Positions 7,820-15,352 of a stretch of 34,569 bases of DNA are shown here, piece by piece. A model generated the notes under the pieces. It was given only the letters and a program-made list of their open reading frames with translations, made no database searches and was not told the origin of the DNA. The stretch's first letter is position 1. Each line of letters begins with the position of its first letter. A program made the translations under genes and the position numbers. This stretch comes from Campylobacterales bacterium (GTDB lineage: Bacteria > Campylobacterota > Campylobacteria > Campylobacterales > Sulfurovaceae): positions 1-34,569 of the forward strand of contig JAJRRK010000009.1 of the NCBI GenBank assembly GCA_024279555.1. Direction: 5' to 3'.

Positions 7820-8854
7820 ATGTGTACTATGGCAGTTTCAAAAGAGGCGGAAGCAGTATATAATCTGGTAGAAGAGTTGCAAGGTTATTTTGTTAAAAAG
7901 CTCGATGATGTCAGTCATACATTGGGTAAGGACAAAGCTTGTGAAGCCGTGGAATGGCTTAGAGACGGTGGAATACACGGTGGTGGTATACGCTACGAGA
8001 CAAGAGACGAGAGCGTTTTTGACACGGGATCGGTCAACATTTCCCAGGTGCACTATGATGACATGCCCGAAAAAAGACTCGGTTCGGCCACGGCTATCTC
8101 GACCATCATCCATCCTGCCAATCCGCATGCACCCTCCATGCATATGCATATCTCCTGGACACAGATGCGTAACGGGAGTGGATATTGGCGTCTGATGGGT
8201 GACTTGAATCCTTCTTTGAAAAACGATGTGTTCAAGCGTGATTTTGACATGGCGCTTGAGCGAGTTACAGATGAACTGTACGAAGCAGGTGAGGCACAGG
8301 CCGAGCGTTATTTTACCATTCCTGTGCTGGGGCGTACCCGCGGTGTAAGCCATTTTTACCTGGAGGGGTACAACAGTGGCAATTTTGAAGCAGATCTTGC
8401 ATTCGCCCAACGCTTCGGGAAAGCGGTGATCGATGCCTATATCGGCATCACACTTCAGGCATTGCAGTATTACCGTACCTATACCGCCGAAGAGAAGTCG
8501 CAGCAGATCGACTACCATACCCTCTACTTCTTTCAGGTACTGACGCTGGATAGGGGAACGACATCGGGACTGTTGGTGCATGACCAAAACGATGTGGGCA
8601 TCATGGGCTCTTTACCCTCCCATGTCAATCGTCCCTTGCTCTACAGTTGGCTGGAGAAGATGCCCAAACCTCAGGATAGACTGCTGCTGTCACTCATAGA
8701 CGCACTACCGGAAGGAAAGATTGTTCCTGTAACCAAAGCAGTTAAAAAGCGTCTTGCGGAGGCTGTGCGCGCACACTACAAAACATACCCCGAAGCGATC
8801 TCGATGCAGGCAAGCGGTGAGATTGTTCCGCCTACTGTTGCGAACCATTCATAG
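7820..8854 (+). CDS. hemF: Oxygen-dependent coproporphyrinogen III oxidase
   Basis: This 344-residue protein has the HemF signature: FDTGSVNISQVHYDDMP, then HPANPHAPSMHMHISWTQ with the conserved histidines, and the YFxIPxLGRTRGVSHFYLE region. HemF uses O2 to decarboxylate two propionates of coproporphyrinogen III, giving protoporphyrinogen IX for haem. It is somewhat longer than the usual ~300 residues, mostly at the C-terminus after a well-conserved LDRGTTSGL. AAGGAG sits seven bases before ATG 7820; ATG 7829 is an alternative. The enzyme implies growth with some oxygen. The stop overlaps the convergent asparaginase-like gene by six bases. Confidence 0.93.
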   Translation: MCTMAVSKEAEAVYNLVEELQGYFVKKLDDVSHTLGKDKACEAVEWLRDGGIHGGGIRYETRDESVFDTGSVNISQVHYDDMPEKRLGSATAISTIIHPANPHAPSMHMHISWTQMRNGSGYWRLMGDLNPSLKNDVFKRDFDMALERVTDELYEAGEAQAERYFTIPVLGRTRGVSHFYLEGYNSGNFEADLAFAQRFGKAVIDAYIGITLQALQYYRTYTAEEKSQQIDYHTLYFFQVLTLDRGTTSGLLVHDQNDVGIMGSLPSHVNRPLLYSWLEKMPKPQDRLLLSLIDALPEGKIVPVTKAVKKRLAEAVRAHYKTYPEAISMQASGEIVPPTVANHS

Positions 8855-9340
8855 AGGCAGGAAAACCCCTTTTGTACGGTCTTTACGGATACGGTCATAG
8901 GGTGTGACAATGCCGTTCATGGCAATGTAGATACCTCTCTTCGGCTCTGCGCAGAGAAAACCGAATGCTGATGCAAAATTGGCGGTTGCTTCGACAGGGT
9001 CGATACTGTAGGGTACCATAGCGCCGGTAAGTACAATCTGTTTTTGTGTTTCTGCATCGTCCAGATATTCAGCGCTTAGATGCATGGTGTCCGTACCGTG
9101 CACGATGAGTATTTTCTCTTCAGGGGACTGGTGTATGGTTGCTAGCATTTCTAGTCTGTCCTGACTTGTCATCTCCAGTGAATCTTTGCCGATGATGTTG
9201 ACGATCTGAAACGAGGTGAGCCATCTGGAAGCAAGAGCATGCAGGGCTGTGGCGTCTTTGTCTACATCGAGGGTACCCGTAAGTGGGTTGTAGATTTTGT
9301 TGAAAGTGCCGCCGGTATTGATGATGAGTAGGTCTTTCAT
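8849..9340 (-). CDS. Half-length asparaginase-domain protein
   Basis: From ATG at 9340 the protein is 163 residues, about half an L-asparaginase. It holds both N-terminal active-site motifs, NTGGTF and HGTDTM, and the VLTGAMVPYSIDPVEATANF segment, then ends at the point where the linker to the second domain would begin. Full asparaginases need both domains in a tetramer. Short forms like this are known to me as asparaginase domain proteins, so this is likely a real family and not a decayed gene. The longer ORF start at 9577 runs back across the fabI start and was rejected. Substrate is unknown. Confidence 0.82.
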   Translation of the reverse strand: MKDLLIINTGGTFNKIYNPLTGTLDVDKDATALHALASRWLTSFQIVNIIGKDSLEMTSQDRLEMLATIHQSPEEKILIVHGTDTMHLSAEYLDDAETQKQIVLTGAMVPYSIDPVEATANFASAFGFLCAEPKRGIYIAMNGIVTPYDRIRKDRTKGVFLPL

Positions 9341-9428
9341 GACTGCTTTCTGTTCTTTTTTTCGAATGGTACTATATTTTACCTCAATGATGATAAAATA
9401 CGGCAATTTTAATTTGGAGAATGAACAG

Positions 9429-10256
9429 ATGTTAATGCAAGGTAAAAAAGGGGTGGTACTTGGTATCGCCAACAAAAAATCTATCGCATACGGTATTGCA
9501 AAAGCGTGTAAAGAACAGGGTGCCGAGATGGCGATCACTTTCCTCAACGAGCGATTCGAGCAGAAGCTCGCACCCATCGCGGAAGATCTCGGATGCGGCT
9601 CAAGACTCTATCCGTGTGATGTGAGCAGACCCGAAGAGATCAAGGCACTCAGAGAGTCTTTGGAGAAAGATTTCGGTCAGATCGACTTTATTGTGCACTC
9701 CATCGCGTTCGCACCCAAAGAGGGGCTAAGCGGTCGTTTTATGAACATCTCCAAAGAGGCGTTTGATGTGGCGATGGATATCTCTGTCTACTCTCTTATA
9801 GAAGTAACCAGAGAACTCAAACCGATCATGTCTGACAAATCCTCAGTACTTACCCTCAGCTATTATGGCGGTGAGAAGTACATTCCAAACTACAACCTCA
9901 TGGGTGTTGCCAAAGCAGCCCTTGAGATGACGGTGAAGTATCTGGCAGAAGATCTCGGACGTGACGGCATCCGTGTCAATGCCATCAGTGCAGGACCCAT
10001 CAAGACACTCGCAGCAGCAGGTATCGGTGACTTTGGCTTTATGCTTAAATGGAACGCGGCACACGCACCACTAAAGAAAAATGTCACGATCGAAGAGGTA
10101 GGGAATTCGGGTATGTACCTGCTCTCAGATCTCTCTTCAGCTGTGACAGGCGAGATCCACTATGTCGACGGCGGTTACAACATCATGGGAATGCCGGCAG
10201 TCGAGTTCGACGAGAACGGTAAGCCGCACATCGCATGGAACGGAGAGTCAAAATAG
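9429..10256 (+). CDS. fabI: Enoyl-[acyl-carrier-protein] reductase (NADH)
   Basis: This short-chain dehydrogenase-type protein of about 275 residues has the FabI nucleotide motif GIANKKSIAYGIAKA near the N-terminus and the active-site YNLMGVAK (Tyr-x6-Lys). The segment RVNAISAGPIKTLAAAGI is also typical of FabI. It reduces enoyl-ACP in the last step of fatty acid elongation and is the triclosan/isoniazid-type drug target class. The ORF track start at 9297 is too early; GGAG at 9416 precedes ATG 9429, with ATG 9435 as an alternative. GATAAAAT about 35 bases upstream could be the -10. Confidence 0.96.
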   Translation: MLMQGKKGVVLGIANKKSIAYGIAKACKEQGAEMAITFLNERFEQKLAPIAEDLGCGSRLYPCDVSRPEEIKALRESLEKDFGQIDFIVHSIAFAPKEGLSGRFMNISKEAFDVAMDISVYSLIEVTRELKPIMSDKSSVLTLSYYGGEKYIPNYNLMGVAKAALEMTVKYLAEDLGRDGIRVNAISAGPIKTLAAAGIGDFGFMLKWNAAHAPLKKNVTIEEVGNSGMYLLSDLSSAVTGEIHYVDGGYNIMGMPAVEFDENGKPHIAWNGESK

Positions 10257-10283
10257 ACACACTGCGTTTATTTTGAAATAAAT

Positions 10284-11084
10284 ATGGCTAATAAATCTCA
10301 GCGCTCAACGCTCAGCGCTCAACGCTCTTCGCATGACAGTGCCGAGTACCTGAAGAAAAAAGCCTTTTTTGAGAAGGTACTCACCATCTACGGTCGCAAT
10401 GCCGTACTTGAAGCGTTGCAGGACAATACCATCTCCATCTACAAGCTTCATCTCTCCGACTCCAATAAACCTGCCAAAGTCCTTGATGCCATTGTCAAGC
10501 AGGCAAAGGCGCGCAATATTGACATTGTCTACCATGACAAAAAAGCTCTCTCCCGCATCTCCAAGAATGCGAAGCAGGATCAGGGTGTGGCTTTGGATAT
10601 CGTGCTGGAGCATTTTGGCTCTGTGGAGGATTTTACAGCCACACACCAACACTACCGCATCATCGCACTTGATGGCGTGACCAACCCACAAAATCTGGGG
10701 ATGATCATCCGCTCCTGTGCGGCTGGGAATATCGATGCGATCTTACTGCCGACCAAAGGTGCAGCACAGATCAGCCCGCTGGTCATCAAGGCAAGCGCCG
10801 GTACACTTTTCAAAATGCCTATCATCAAAACCTCCAACTTCGCAGCAACCCTCTTGGGTCTCAAACAAGAGGGTGCTGTACTCTATACACTCTCTTCCCA
10901 TGCGTCAAAAAGCTACAAAGATCAGCACTACTCCGACAAAACCGTCTTTGTACTCGGCAATGAGAGCGAAGGGGTCTCCTCTGCTGTCGAGAAGCTTTGT
11001 GATGAGAGTATCTCTATTCCGATGAACCGAGGGGTGGAGTCTCTCAATGTAGCGGTTACGGCTGCACTGCTTGCATTTCTTTAA
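10284..11084 (+). CDS. rlmB: 23S rRNA (guanosine-2'-O-)-methyltransferase RlmB, SpoU family
   Basis: This 266-residue protein has a substrate-binding domain beginning IYGRNAVLEAL and a C-terminal SPOUT domain with the three SpoU motifs: VTNPQNLGMIIRS, FVLGNESEGVS and IPMNRGVESLNVAVTAAL. It methylates a ribose 2'-OH, most likely G2251 in 23S rRNA. The first ~30 residues precede the conserved fold and contain a heptamer DNA repeat (10300-10327), giving a low-complexity Ser/Arg stretch. No clear ribosome site precedes ATG 10284. It follows fabI by 27 bases. TrmH at 24.4 kb is a relative with a different target. Confidence 0.9.
   Translation: MANKSQRSTLSAQRSSHDSAEYLKKKAFFEKVLTIYGRNAVLEALQDNTISIYKLHLSDSNKPAKVLDAIVKQAKARNIDIVYHDKKALSRISKNAKQDQGVALDIVLEHFGSVEDFTATHQHYRIIALDGVTNPQNLGMIIRSCAAGNIDAILLPTKGAAQISPLVIKASAGTLFKMPIIKTSNFAATLLGLKQEGAVLYTLSSHASKSYKDQHYSDKTVFVLGNESEGVSSAVEKLCDESISIPMNRGVESLNVAVTAALLAFL
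10300..10327 (+). repeat. Heptamer tandem repeat inside the rlmB 5' end
   Basis: Four consecutive heptamers are seen: AGCGCTC, AACGCTC, AGCGCTC, AACGCTC. They encode part of the non-conserved N-terminal leader of RlmB. A gain or loss of one unit would shift the reading frame. A related array lies at 34473-34507. Confidence 0.85.
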
Positions 11085-11167
11085 AAGTATAGCAATTTGA
11101 CATTTTTTTCAATCTTTCTCCTCTTTTTTCGATAAAATATACCCATATGAAATCAGAGGAGTTCTCC

Positions 11168-12484
11168 ATGCCTTCCCCCAATACCATCCAATGTCCCAAC
11201 TGCGGTACACAGATAGATATTGACGAGATCTTCTATCACCAGATTGAAGAGAAGTTCAAGCAGCAGCAGATCGCCGAGCGGCAGAAGCTTCAGGCAGAGG
11301 TGGATGAAGCACGAAAACAGTACAAGAGCCATCTCGATGCGCTCAAAGCCAAAGAGGAAGCGCTTTTGGCAGAAAAGGAGCGTTTTGACGAGGAGTTGCG
11401 CAAAGCGACCAGAGAACAGCTGAAGCTCGAGCGTGCCAGGCTGGCAGATGAACTCAAACGGCAGATTGTCGAAGAGCAGAGCGAAGCGATGGCGGCAATG
11501 CAGCAGGAGTTGGAGCAGAAGTCCAAGCAGATACAGGAGCTCAGTACCGCAAAAATCGAGATAGAGCGGCTCAAACGCGAAAAAGATGAGCTTGCACTCA
11601 AGGCAAAGATGGAAGCGGAGCAGGAGCTCAACAAAAGGCTTGCCGACGAAAAAGCAAAAATGCAGAAAATGTTCGATGAAATGGCGGCAAGCAGACTCAA
11701 GGAGGTAGAGGAGTCCCAAGCACTCAAGCTCAAAGAGAAAGATGAACAGCTCGAACAGCTCAAACGCTCACTTGAAGATGCCAAACGCAAGGCGGAGCAG
11801 GGGAGCATGCAGGTGCAGGGTGAAGCGCTGGAACTTGCTATCGAGAGTTGGCTCTCAGCACAGTTTCCGTTCGATACCATCGAAGAGGTCAAAAAAGGGG
11901 CGTTTGGAGCCGACTGCGTGCAGACGGTACATACCCGAGAGATGCAAAACTGCGGGGTGATCTGCTACGAGTCCAAGAACACCAAAGCATGGAGTGACAA
12001 CTGGATAGCCAAACTCAAGCAGGATATGCTCAAAGTGGGTGCCGACATCGGTGTGTTGGTGACATCGGTCTATCCCAACGGCATGGAGCGTATGGGATGG
12101 GTGGACGGCATTTGGGTCTGCTCTCTCGATGAGTTCAAAGGCTCGGTCAGCCTGCTGCGGGAGAGTCTCATACGCATCCACAAAACGGTGCAAAAAGAGG
12201 AGAACAGAGGTGACAAGATGGCACTGCTCTACAACTACCTCACAGGCAACGAATTCCAAATGCAGCTCAAAGCCATCGTGGACGGTTTTGTGCAGATGCA
12301 GAACGAACTGGACAAAGAGCGCCGAAGTCTCATGGCGGCATGGAAACGGCGCCAAAAGCTTATAGACGGCGTGTTGCAGAATACCACAGAGATGTACGGC
12401 TCGTTGCAGGGCATTGCCGGTGTCGGGGCACTGGGGCACATAGAGGCGCTGGAGCTGCCGGCGAGTTTGGATGATGAATCATAA
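11168..12484 (+). CDS. DUF2130 protein: coiled coil with nuclease-like C-terminal domain
   Basis: The protein has about 438 residues from ATG 11168, which has AGAGGAG six bases upstream; ATG 11147 lacks a ribosome site. It opens with a zinc-ribbon-like CPNCGTQID, then a long Lys/Glu/Gln-rich coiled coil over roughly residues 20-215. A globular domain follows with GADCVQTVH and YESKNTKAW, an Asp...Glu-x-Lys pattern that resembles a PD-(D/E)XK nuclease core. I recognise this layout as DUF2130. The function is not established; a DNA or RNA repair or defence role is an inference. arfB follows by 15 bases. Confidence 0.82.
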   Translation: MPSPNTIQCPNCGTQIDIDEIFYHQIEEKFKQQQIAERQKLQAEVDEARKQYKSHLDALKAKEEALLAEKERFDEELRKATREQLKLERARLADELKRQIVEEQSEAMAAMQQELEQKSKQIQELSTAKIEIERLKREKDELALKAKMEAEQELNKRLADEKAKMQKMFDEMAASRLKEVEESQALKLKEKDEQLEQLKRSLEDAKRKAEQGSMQVQGEALELAIESWLSAQFPFDTIEEVKKGAFGADCVQTVHTREMQNCGVICYESKNTKAWSDNWIAKLKQDMLKVGADIGVLVTSVYPNGMERMGWVDGIWVCSLDEFKGSVSLLRESLIRIHKTVQKEENRGDKMALLYNYLTGNEFQMQLKAIVDGFVQMQNELDKERRSLMAAWKRRQKLIDGVLQNTTEMYGSLQGIAGVGALGHIEALELPASLDDES

Positions 12485-12499
12485 CAGTATGGTAAGAGC

Positions 12500-12919
12500 A
12501 TGAGTTTACACATATCCAACACCGTCACCATAGACGAAAACGAGATAGGGATCTCTGCCATACGTGCCAGCGGTTCGGGCGGGCAGAAGGTCAACAAGGT
12601 CGCGGCGGCGGTGCATCTGCGTTTTGACATCGCCGCTTCGTCTCTGCCGGAGTTCTACAAAGAGAAACTGCTCTCACTCAAAGACAAGCGTATCACCAAG
12701 GAGGGTATCATCGTCATCAAGTCGCAACAACACCGTAGTCAGGAGCAGAACAGGGAGGAGGCACTGGAGCGGCTGGCAGAGCTCATTAAGAGTGTGAATA
12801 CGGTACAGAAAAAGCGCATTCCCACCAAGCCGACTAAAGGGGCAGTGAACAGGCGGATCCAGTCCAAGAAGAAACATGCCGCCAAAAAGAAGCTGCGCGG
12901 AAAAGTAGAGAGGGAGTAG
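12500..12919 (+). CDS. arfB: Alternative ribosome-rescue factor / peptidyl-tRNA hydrolase ArfB
   Basis: This 139-residue protein has the release-factor-like GSGGQKVNKV motif, with GGQ at residues 27-29, and a very basic C-terminal tail (PTKPTKGAVNRRIQSKKK and beyond). That is the ArfB/YaeJ build: the tail enters the empty mRNA channel of a stalled ribosome while GGQ hydrolyses the peptidyl-tRNA. It lacks the codon-recognition domain of a true release factor, as expected. It probably shares a transcript with the preceding DUF2130 gene. Confidence 0.93.
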   Translation: MSLHISNTVTIDENEIGISAIRASGSGGQKVNKVAAAVHLRFDIAASSLPEFYKEKLLSLKDKRITKEGIIVIKSQQHRSQEQNREEALERLAELIKSVNTVQKKRIPTKPTKGAVNRRIQSKKKHAAKKKLRGKVERE

Positions 12920-12929
12920 GATCATACAG

Positions 12930-13325
12930 ATGAAAATTTTTGCTTTACAATCACTAGCCGGCGGTTTTTTGGATGAAGACCTGAAACACTTCAATAAAGA
13001 ATTCGATGATTGGTGTGTGCAGTTTGAAAGTATGGAAGATGCCCAACTGCTCTTGGACACCCTCGATACAAACAGGCAGATCAAGATTGTAGAGATTACA
13101 CCGCTGAGTTACCCCAAGTACTTTTTTCCAAAATTGCAGGGTATCATACATACGACACGCGAATATGACGGCAAGATTATCTGCATTGTCGAGCCGCAAA
13201 TGGGCGCGAATTTTCGCATTGCTATATGCGACATGGAGAGTAAAAGGGTCAGAATGCTTGACACACGTTACAAGAGTGCACTGAGTGCCGAAGGGGCATT
13301 TGCCAATTTGTCTTTTGATTTATAG
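12930..13325 (+). CDS. Hypothetical protein
   Basis: This 131-residue soluble protein has no signal peptide or membrane segment and no motif I recognise. It begins MKIFALQSLAGGFLDEDL and appears mixed alpha/beta, with strands such as KIICIVEPQMG and NFRIAICDMESKRVRML. It follows arfB by ten bases with AGGATC before the ATG, so it is probably part of the same transcript. It converges with the DUF3298-type gene. Confidence 0.7.
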   Translation: MKIFALQSLAGGFLDEDLKHFNKEFDDWCVQFESMEDAQLLLDTLDTNRQIKIVEITPLSYPKYFFPKLQGIIHTTREYDGKIICIVEPQMGANFRIAICDMESKRVRMLDTRYKSALSAEGAFANLSFDL

Positions 13326-13335
13326 GTAGCCGACT

Positions 13336-14586
13336 TTAAAGTTCCAAAAAAACCCGGTAGTTCTTAAAATGCTGCTGCCCATAGATGCCTTCGTATTCAT
13401 CGGGGAGTGCGTAGGTACCGTTTTGGGTCTTGAGCATCCCGCGGAGGTCTATGATGAGCTCTTTGAGATGCCTATGAGGGATGAACCTGAAACGTGTCGT
13501 ATAGGTTTTGCTATACTGCCAAGGTTTTTTGTCTGCTTCTATGAGCAGGTAGTCTGCCTGTTTGCTTTTGTGAAGTTTGGCATCGTAGATCTTGTTGTGC
13601 AGGCCGTAAGAGATGAGGCGGTCGAATCTGTTTCGGTAGGTTTGAGTGAGTACCTTTTTGCTGTGTATCTGAGGCAGGGAGATGGAGAGCCAGCCATGAA
13701 GGGCGGATGTTTTGGCGGTCATAGATGCGGTGACGGAGACAGTACCATCCTGGTTCTTTTGGGCTTGAAGCCGGATCGTCATATGTTCATTGTCAAATGT
13801 GGCGTGCGTCTCTTTGGGCTGTGAGAGTGCGAAAGCAAGTGGTCCCTTCGGGTCGATGAGCTCTCTGATCTTATAGTAGGGCAGCAGAAATGTTGTGATA
13901 CCATCCGCATAGGATTTGATCTCGTATTGGTTGTAGAGAAAGTTGAGCCCTCGGGAAGTGAGTGCGAATTGGTCGGCAAGTTTGAAACTGTTCTCGAACC
14001 AGCCGTCATCTGCAAGTGTCTCGTACGGTTTGAGTGCAGAGGCGTGTCGGTAATGTTGTTCTGCGATCTTGAGGAGTTTCTCTTCGGTATGCGGTAAAAA
14101 GAGCTGCTCCAACCCTATCTTTTTTTGACTCTTTATATCGAAGTTCTCATAGGCAATGCCGTAGGCACCGTGCGCTCCACCGGTATAGCTGCTTGAAGTA
14201 ACGCTGAGTGTGTAGGTGGCAGGTGTTTTGCTGAAGAGGTCGATCTCGGTGTGGTTGTACCACTCTCCCTGAATGTCCCCTTTGAAGTCCTTGACCAGCG
14301 AGAGGACATCCTCTTTGAGTTTCTCTGCCCTGTAATGCTGTAACTGCGGTTTGATATATGCGGAGAGATCTTTCATAAAGGAGGGAAGGTCACTATCGTC
14401 AGGGTCGATGTATCGCAGTTTTTTCTCCTGACAGAGGGTTTTGTCCGAGCCGTTTGTTTTGCAGTATTGTTCAGAGAGTGTCAGGTAGGCAAGTCCATTG
14501 GCAGAGCGGTCGATAAATATCTCCCTGGCAAAACTACTTTGAAGCAGTAGCAGCAGGGATATAGAAAGTTTGGCAGGCAGATTCAT
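13336..14586 (-). CDS. Exported DUF3298/DUF4163-type protein (RsiV-like domain)
   Basis: From ATG 14586 (GGAG seven bases upstream; the ORF track start at 14598 is TTG) the protein has 416 residues. It starts with a signal peptide ending near LQSSFA. The central part has the TGGAHGAYGIAYENFD motif and later FALTSRGLNFLYNQYEI followed by TTFLLPYYKIREL, which are hallmarks of the DUF4163/DUF3298 pair also found in RsiV, the lysozyme-binding anti-sigma factor. The rest, about 150 residues, is an unrecognised beta-rich domain. No membrane anchor or sigma factor is nearby, so it may be a periplasmic lysozyme-inhibitor-like protein; that is inference. Confidence 0.78.
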   Translation of the reverse strand: MNLPAKLSISLLLLLQSSFAREIFIDRSANGLAYLTLSEQYCKTNGSDKTLCQEKKLRYIDPDDSDLPSFMKDLSAYIKPQLQHYRAEKLKEDVLSLVKDFKGDIQGEWYNHTEIDLFSKTPATYTLSVTSSSYTGGAHGAYGIAYENFDIKSQKKIGLEQLFLPHTEEKLLKIAEQHYRHASALKPYETLADDGWFENSFKLADQFALTSRGLNFLYNQYEIKSYADGITTFLLPYYKIRELIDPKGPLAFALSQPKETHATFDNEHMTIRLQAQKNQDGTVSVTASMTAKTSALHGWLSISLPQIHSKKVLTQTYRNRFDRLISYGLHNKIYDAKLHKSKQADYLLIEADKKPWQYSKTYTTRFRFIPHRHLKELIIDLRGMLKTQNGTYALPDEYEGIYGQQHFKNYRVFLEL

Positions 14587-14649
14587 GGGTGTCTCCAAGT
14601 ATAGGTCGTGTTGTGGTATGATAACAGAAGTATTTTTAAGGAGTTTACC

Positions 14650-14952
14650 ATGCTCATCCGAAGCGGCAAGATACAGTTTCTTTTCTGGACGGCATTTTTC
14701 TCTGTGATGGTCTATCTGTGGATCGCTTGGGTGGGACTGCAGACCTTTGTACTACCCGATGAAAAGCCGATGGAACTGCCGCATGATGAGATCGTGCTGA
14801 TGTTCATTCTGTATGGGCTTCTGAGTGTGATGCTGATGGCGGGTACGGTGGTGGCTGTGATGATTAACAACCGTTACTACCGGAATTTCTTCGGCTTTAT
14901 GATCTTTGTGGCGTTTGGTTCGCTGCTGGTAGCCAAGAGCATGTTCGGATAG
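14650..14952 (+). CDS. Small hypothetical membrane protein
   Basis: From ATG 14650, with AAGGAG six bases before it, the protein has 100 residues. It contains three hydrophobic helices: IQFLFWTAFFSVMVYLWIAW, IVLMFILYGLLSVMLMAGTV and FFGFMIFVAFGSLLVA. The ORF track start at 14608 adds 14 residues without a ribosome site. No family is recognised. It converges on the DUF3144 gene. Confidence 0.72.
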   Translation: MLIRSGKIQFLFWTAFFSVMVYLWIAWVGLQTFVLPDEKPMELPHDEIVLMFILYGLLSVMLMAGTVVAVMINNRYYRNFFGFMIFVAFGSLLVAKSMFG

Positions 14953-14958
14953 AGGTGT

Positions 14959-15282
14959 TTACTGCTTTTTTGCCTGATCTTTTGAAATGCCCATGTAAAG
15001 GTCGTAGTTTTGTGCGTAGTTCTCCAGATTTTCTTCAAGCATGGAGGCATATTGTCCGACAAAATAATCCATCAGCTCCTTTTTCTTCGCTATCATTGCT
15101 TCACCGCTTTCCAAACCTGCTGCGCTGATCCATGCGCTGAAGCGTGCTGCCGCATAGAGGAGGGAATTGTTGACAAGACCGGGCTGTACCTGCTGGTTGA
15201 TATGTCCGTTGGCAAGGGCAATATGGGCATCGGCTCTTTCAAAGAATTTTTCATCAAGCTGCTGTTCCTGGTTATCTGACAT
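14959..15282 (-). CDS. DUF3144 family protein
   Basis: This 107-residue soluble helical protein begins MSDNQEQQLDEKFFERADAH and includes LLYAAARFSAWI, a pattern I associate with DUF3144. These are small conserved proteobacterial proteins of unknown function. AAGGATC precedes the ATG. It is divergent from the CAP-domain gene, and the 70-base gap holds promoters for both. Confidence 0.75.
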   Translation of the reverse strand: MSDNQEQQLDEKFFERADAHIALANGHINQQVQPGLVNNSLLYAAARFSAWISAAGLESGEAMIAKKKELMDYFVGQYASMLEENLENYAQNYDLYMGISKDQAKKQ

Positions 15283-15294
15283 GTATGATCCTTT

Positions 15295-15324
15295 TTGTGA
15301 TATTGTACTTTAAAGTGCTATAAT
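15295..15324 (+). promoter_or_regulatory. Promoter candidate for the CAP-domain gene
   Basis: TTGTGA at 15295-15300 and TATAAT at 15319-15324 are 18 bases apart and lie 28 bases before the GTG start. Between them ACTTTAAAGT (15307-15316) is a perfect ten-base palindrome, a possible operator shared with the divergent DUF3144 gene. Confidence 0.5.
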
Positions 15325-15352
15325 CTGCCTTGAAAAAAAGAAAGGGTCGCTT

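Noticed and set aside
7838-8587. 249-residue minus-strand ORF
   Set aside because: It is a shadow of hemF, with His/Cys-rich composition and no family features.
9341-9577. N-terminal extension of the asparaginase-like ORF
   Set aside because: It crosses the divergent promoter region and the fabI start; the conserved domain begins at ATG 9340.
11290-11892. 200-residue minus-strand ORF rich in serine
   Set aside because: It is the reverse of the Lys/Glu coiled-coil region of the DUF2130 gene; the serine bias is an artefact of that codon pattern.
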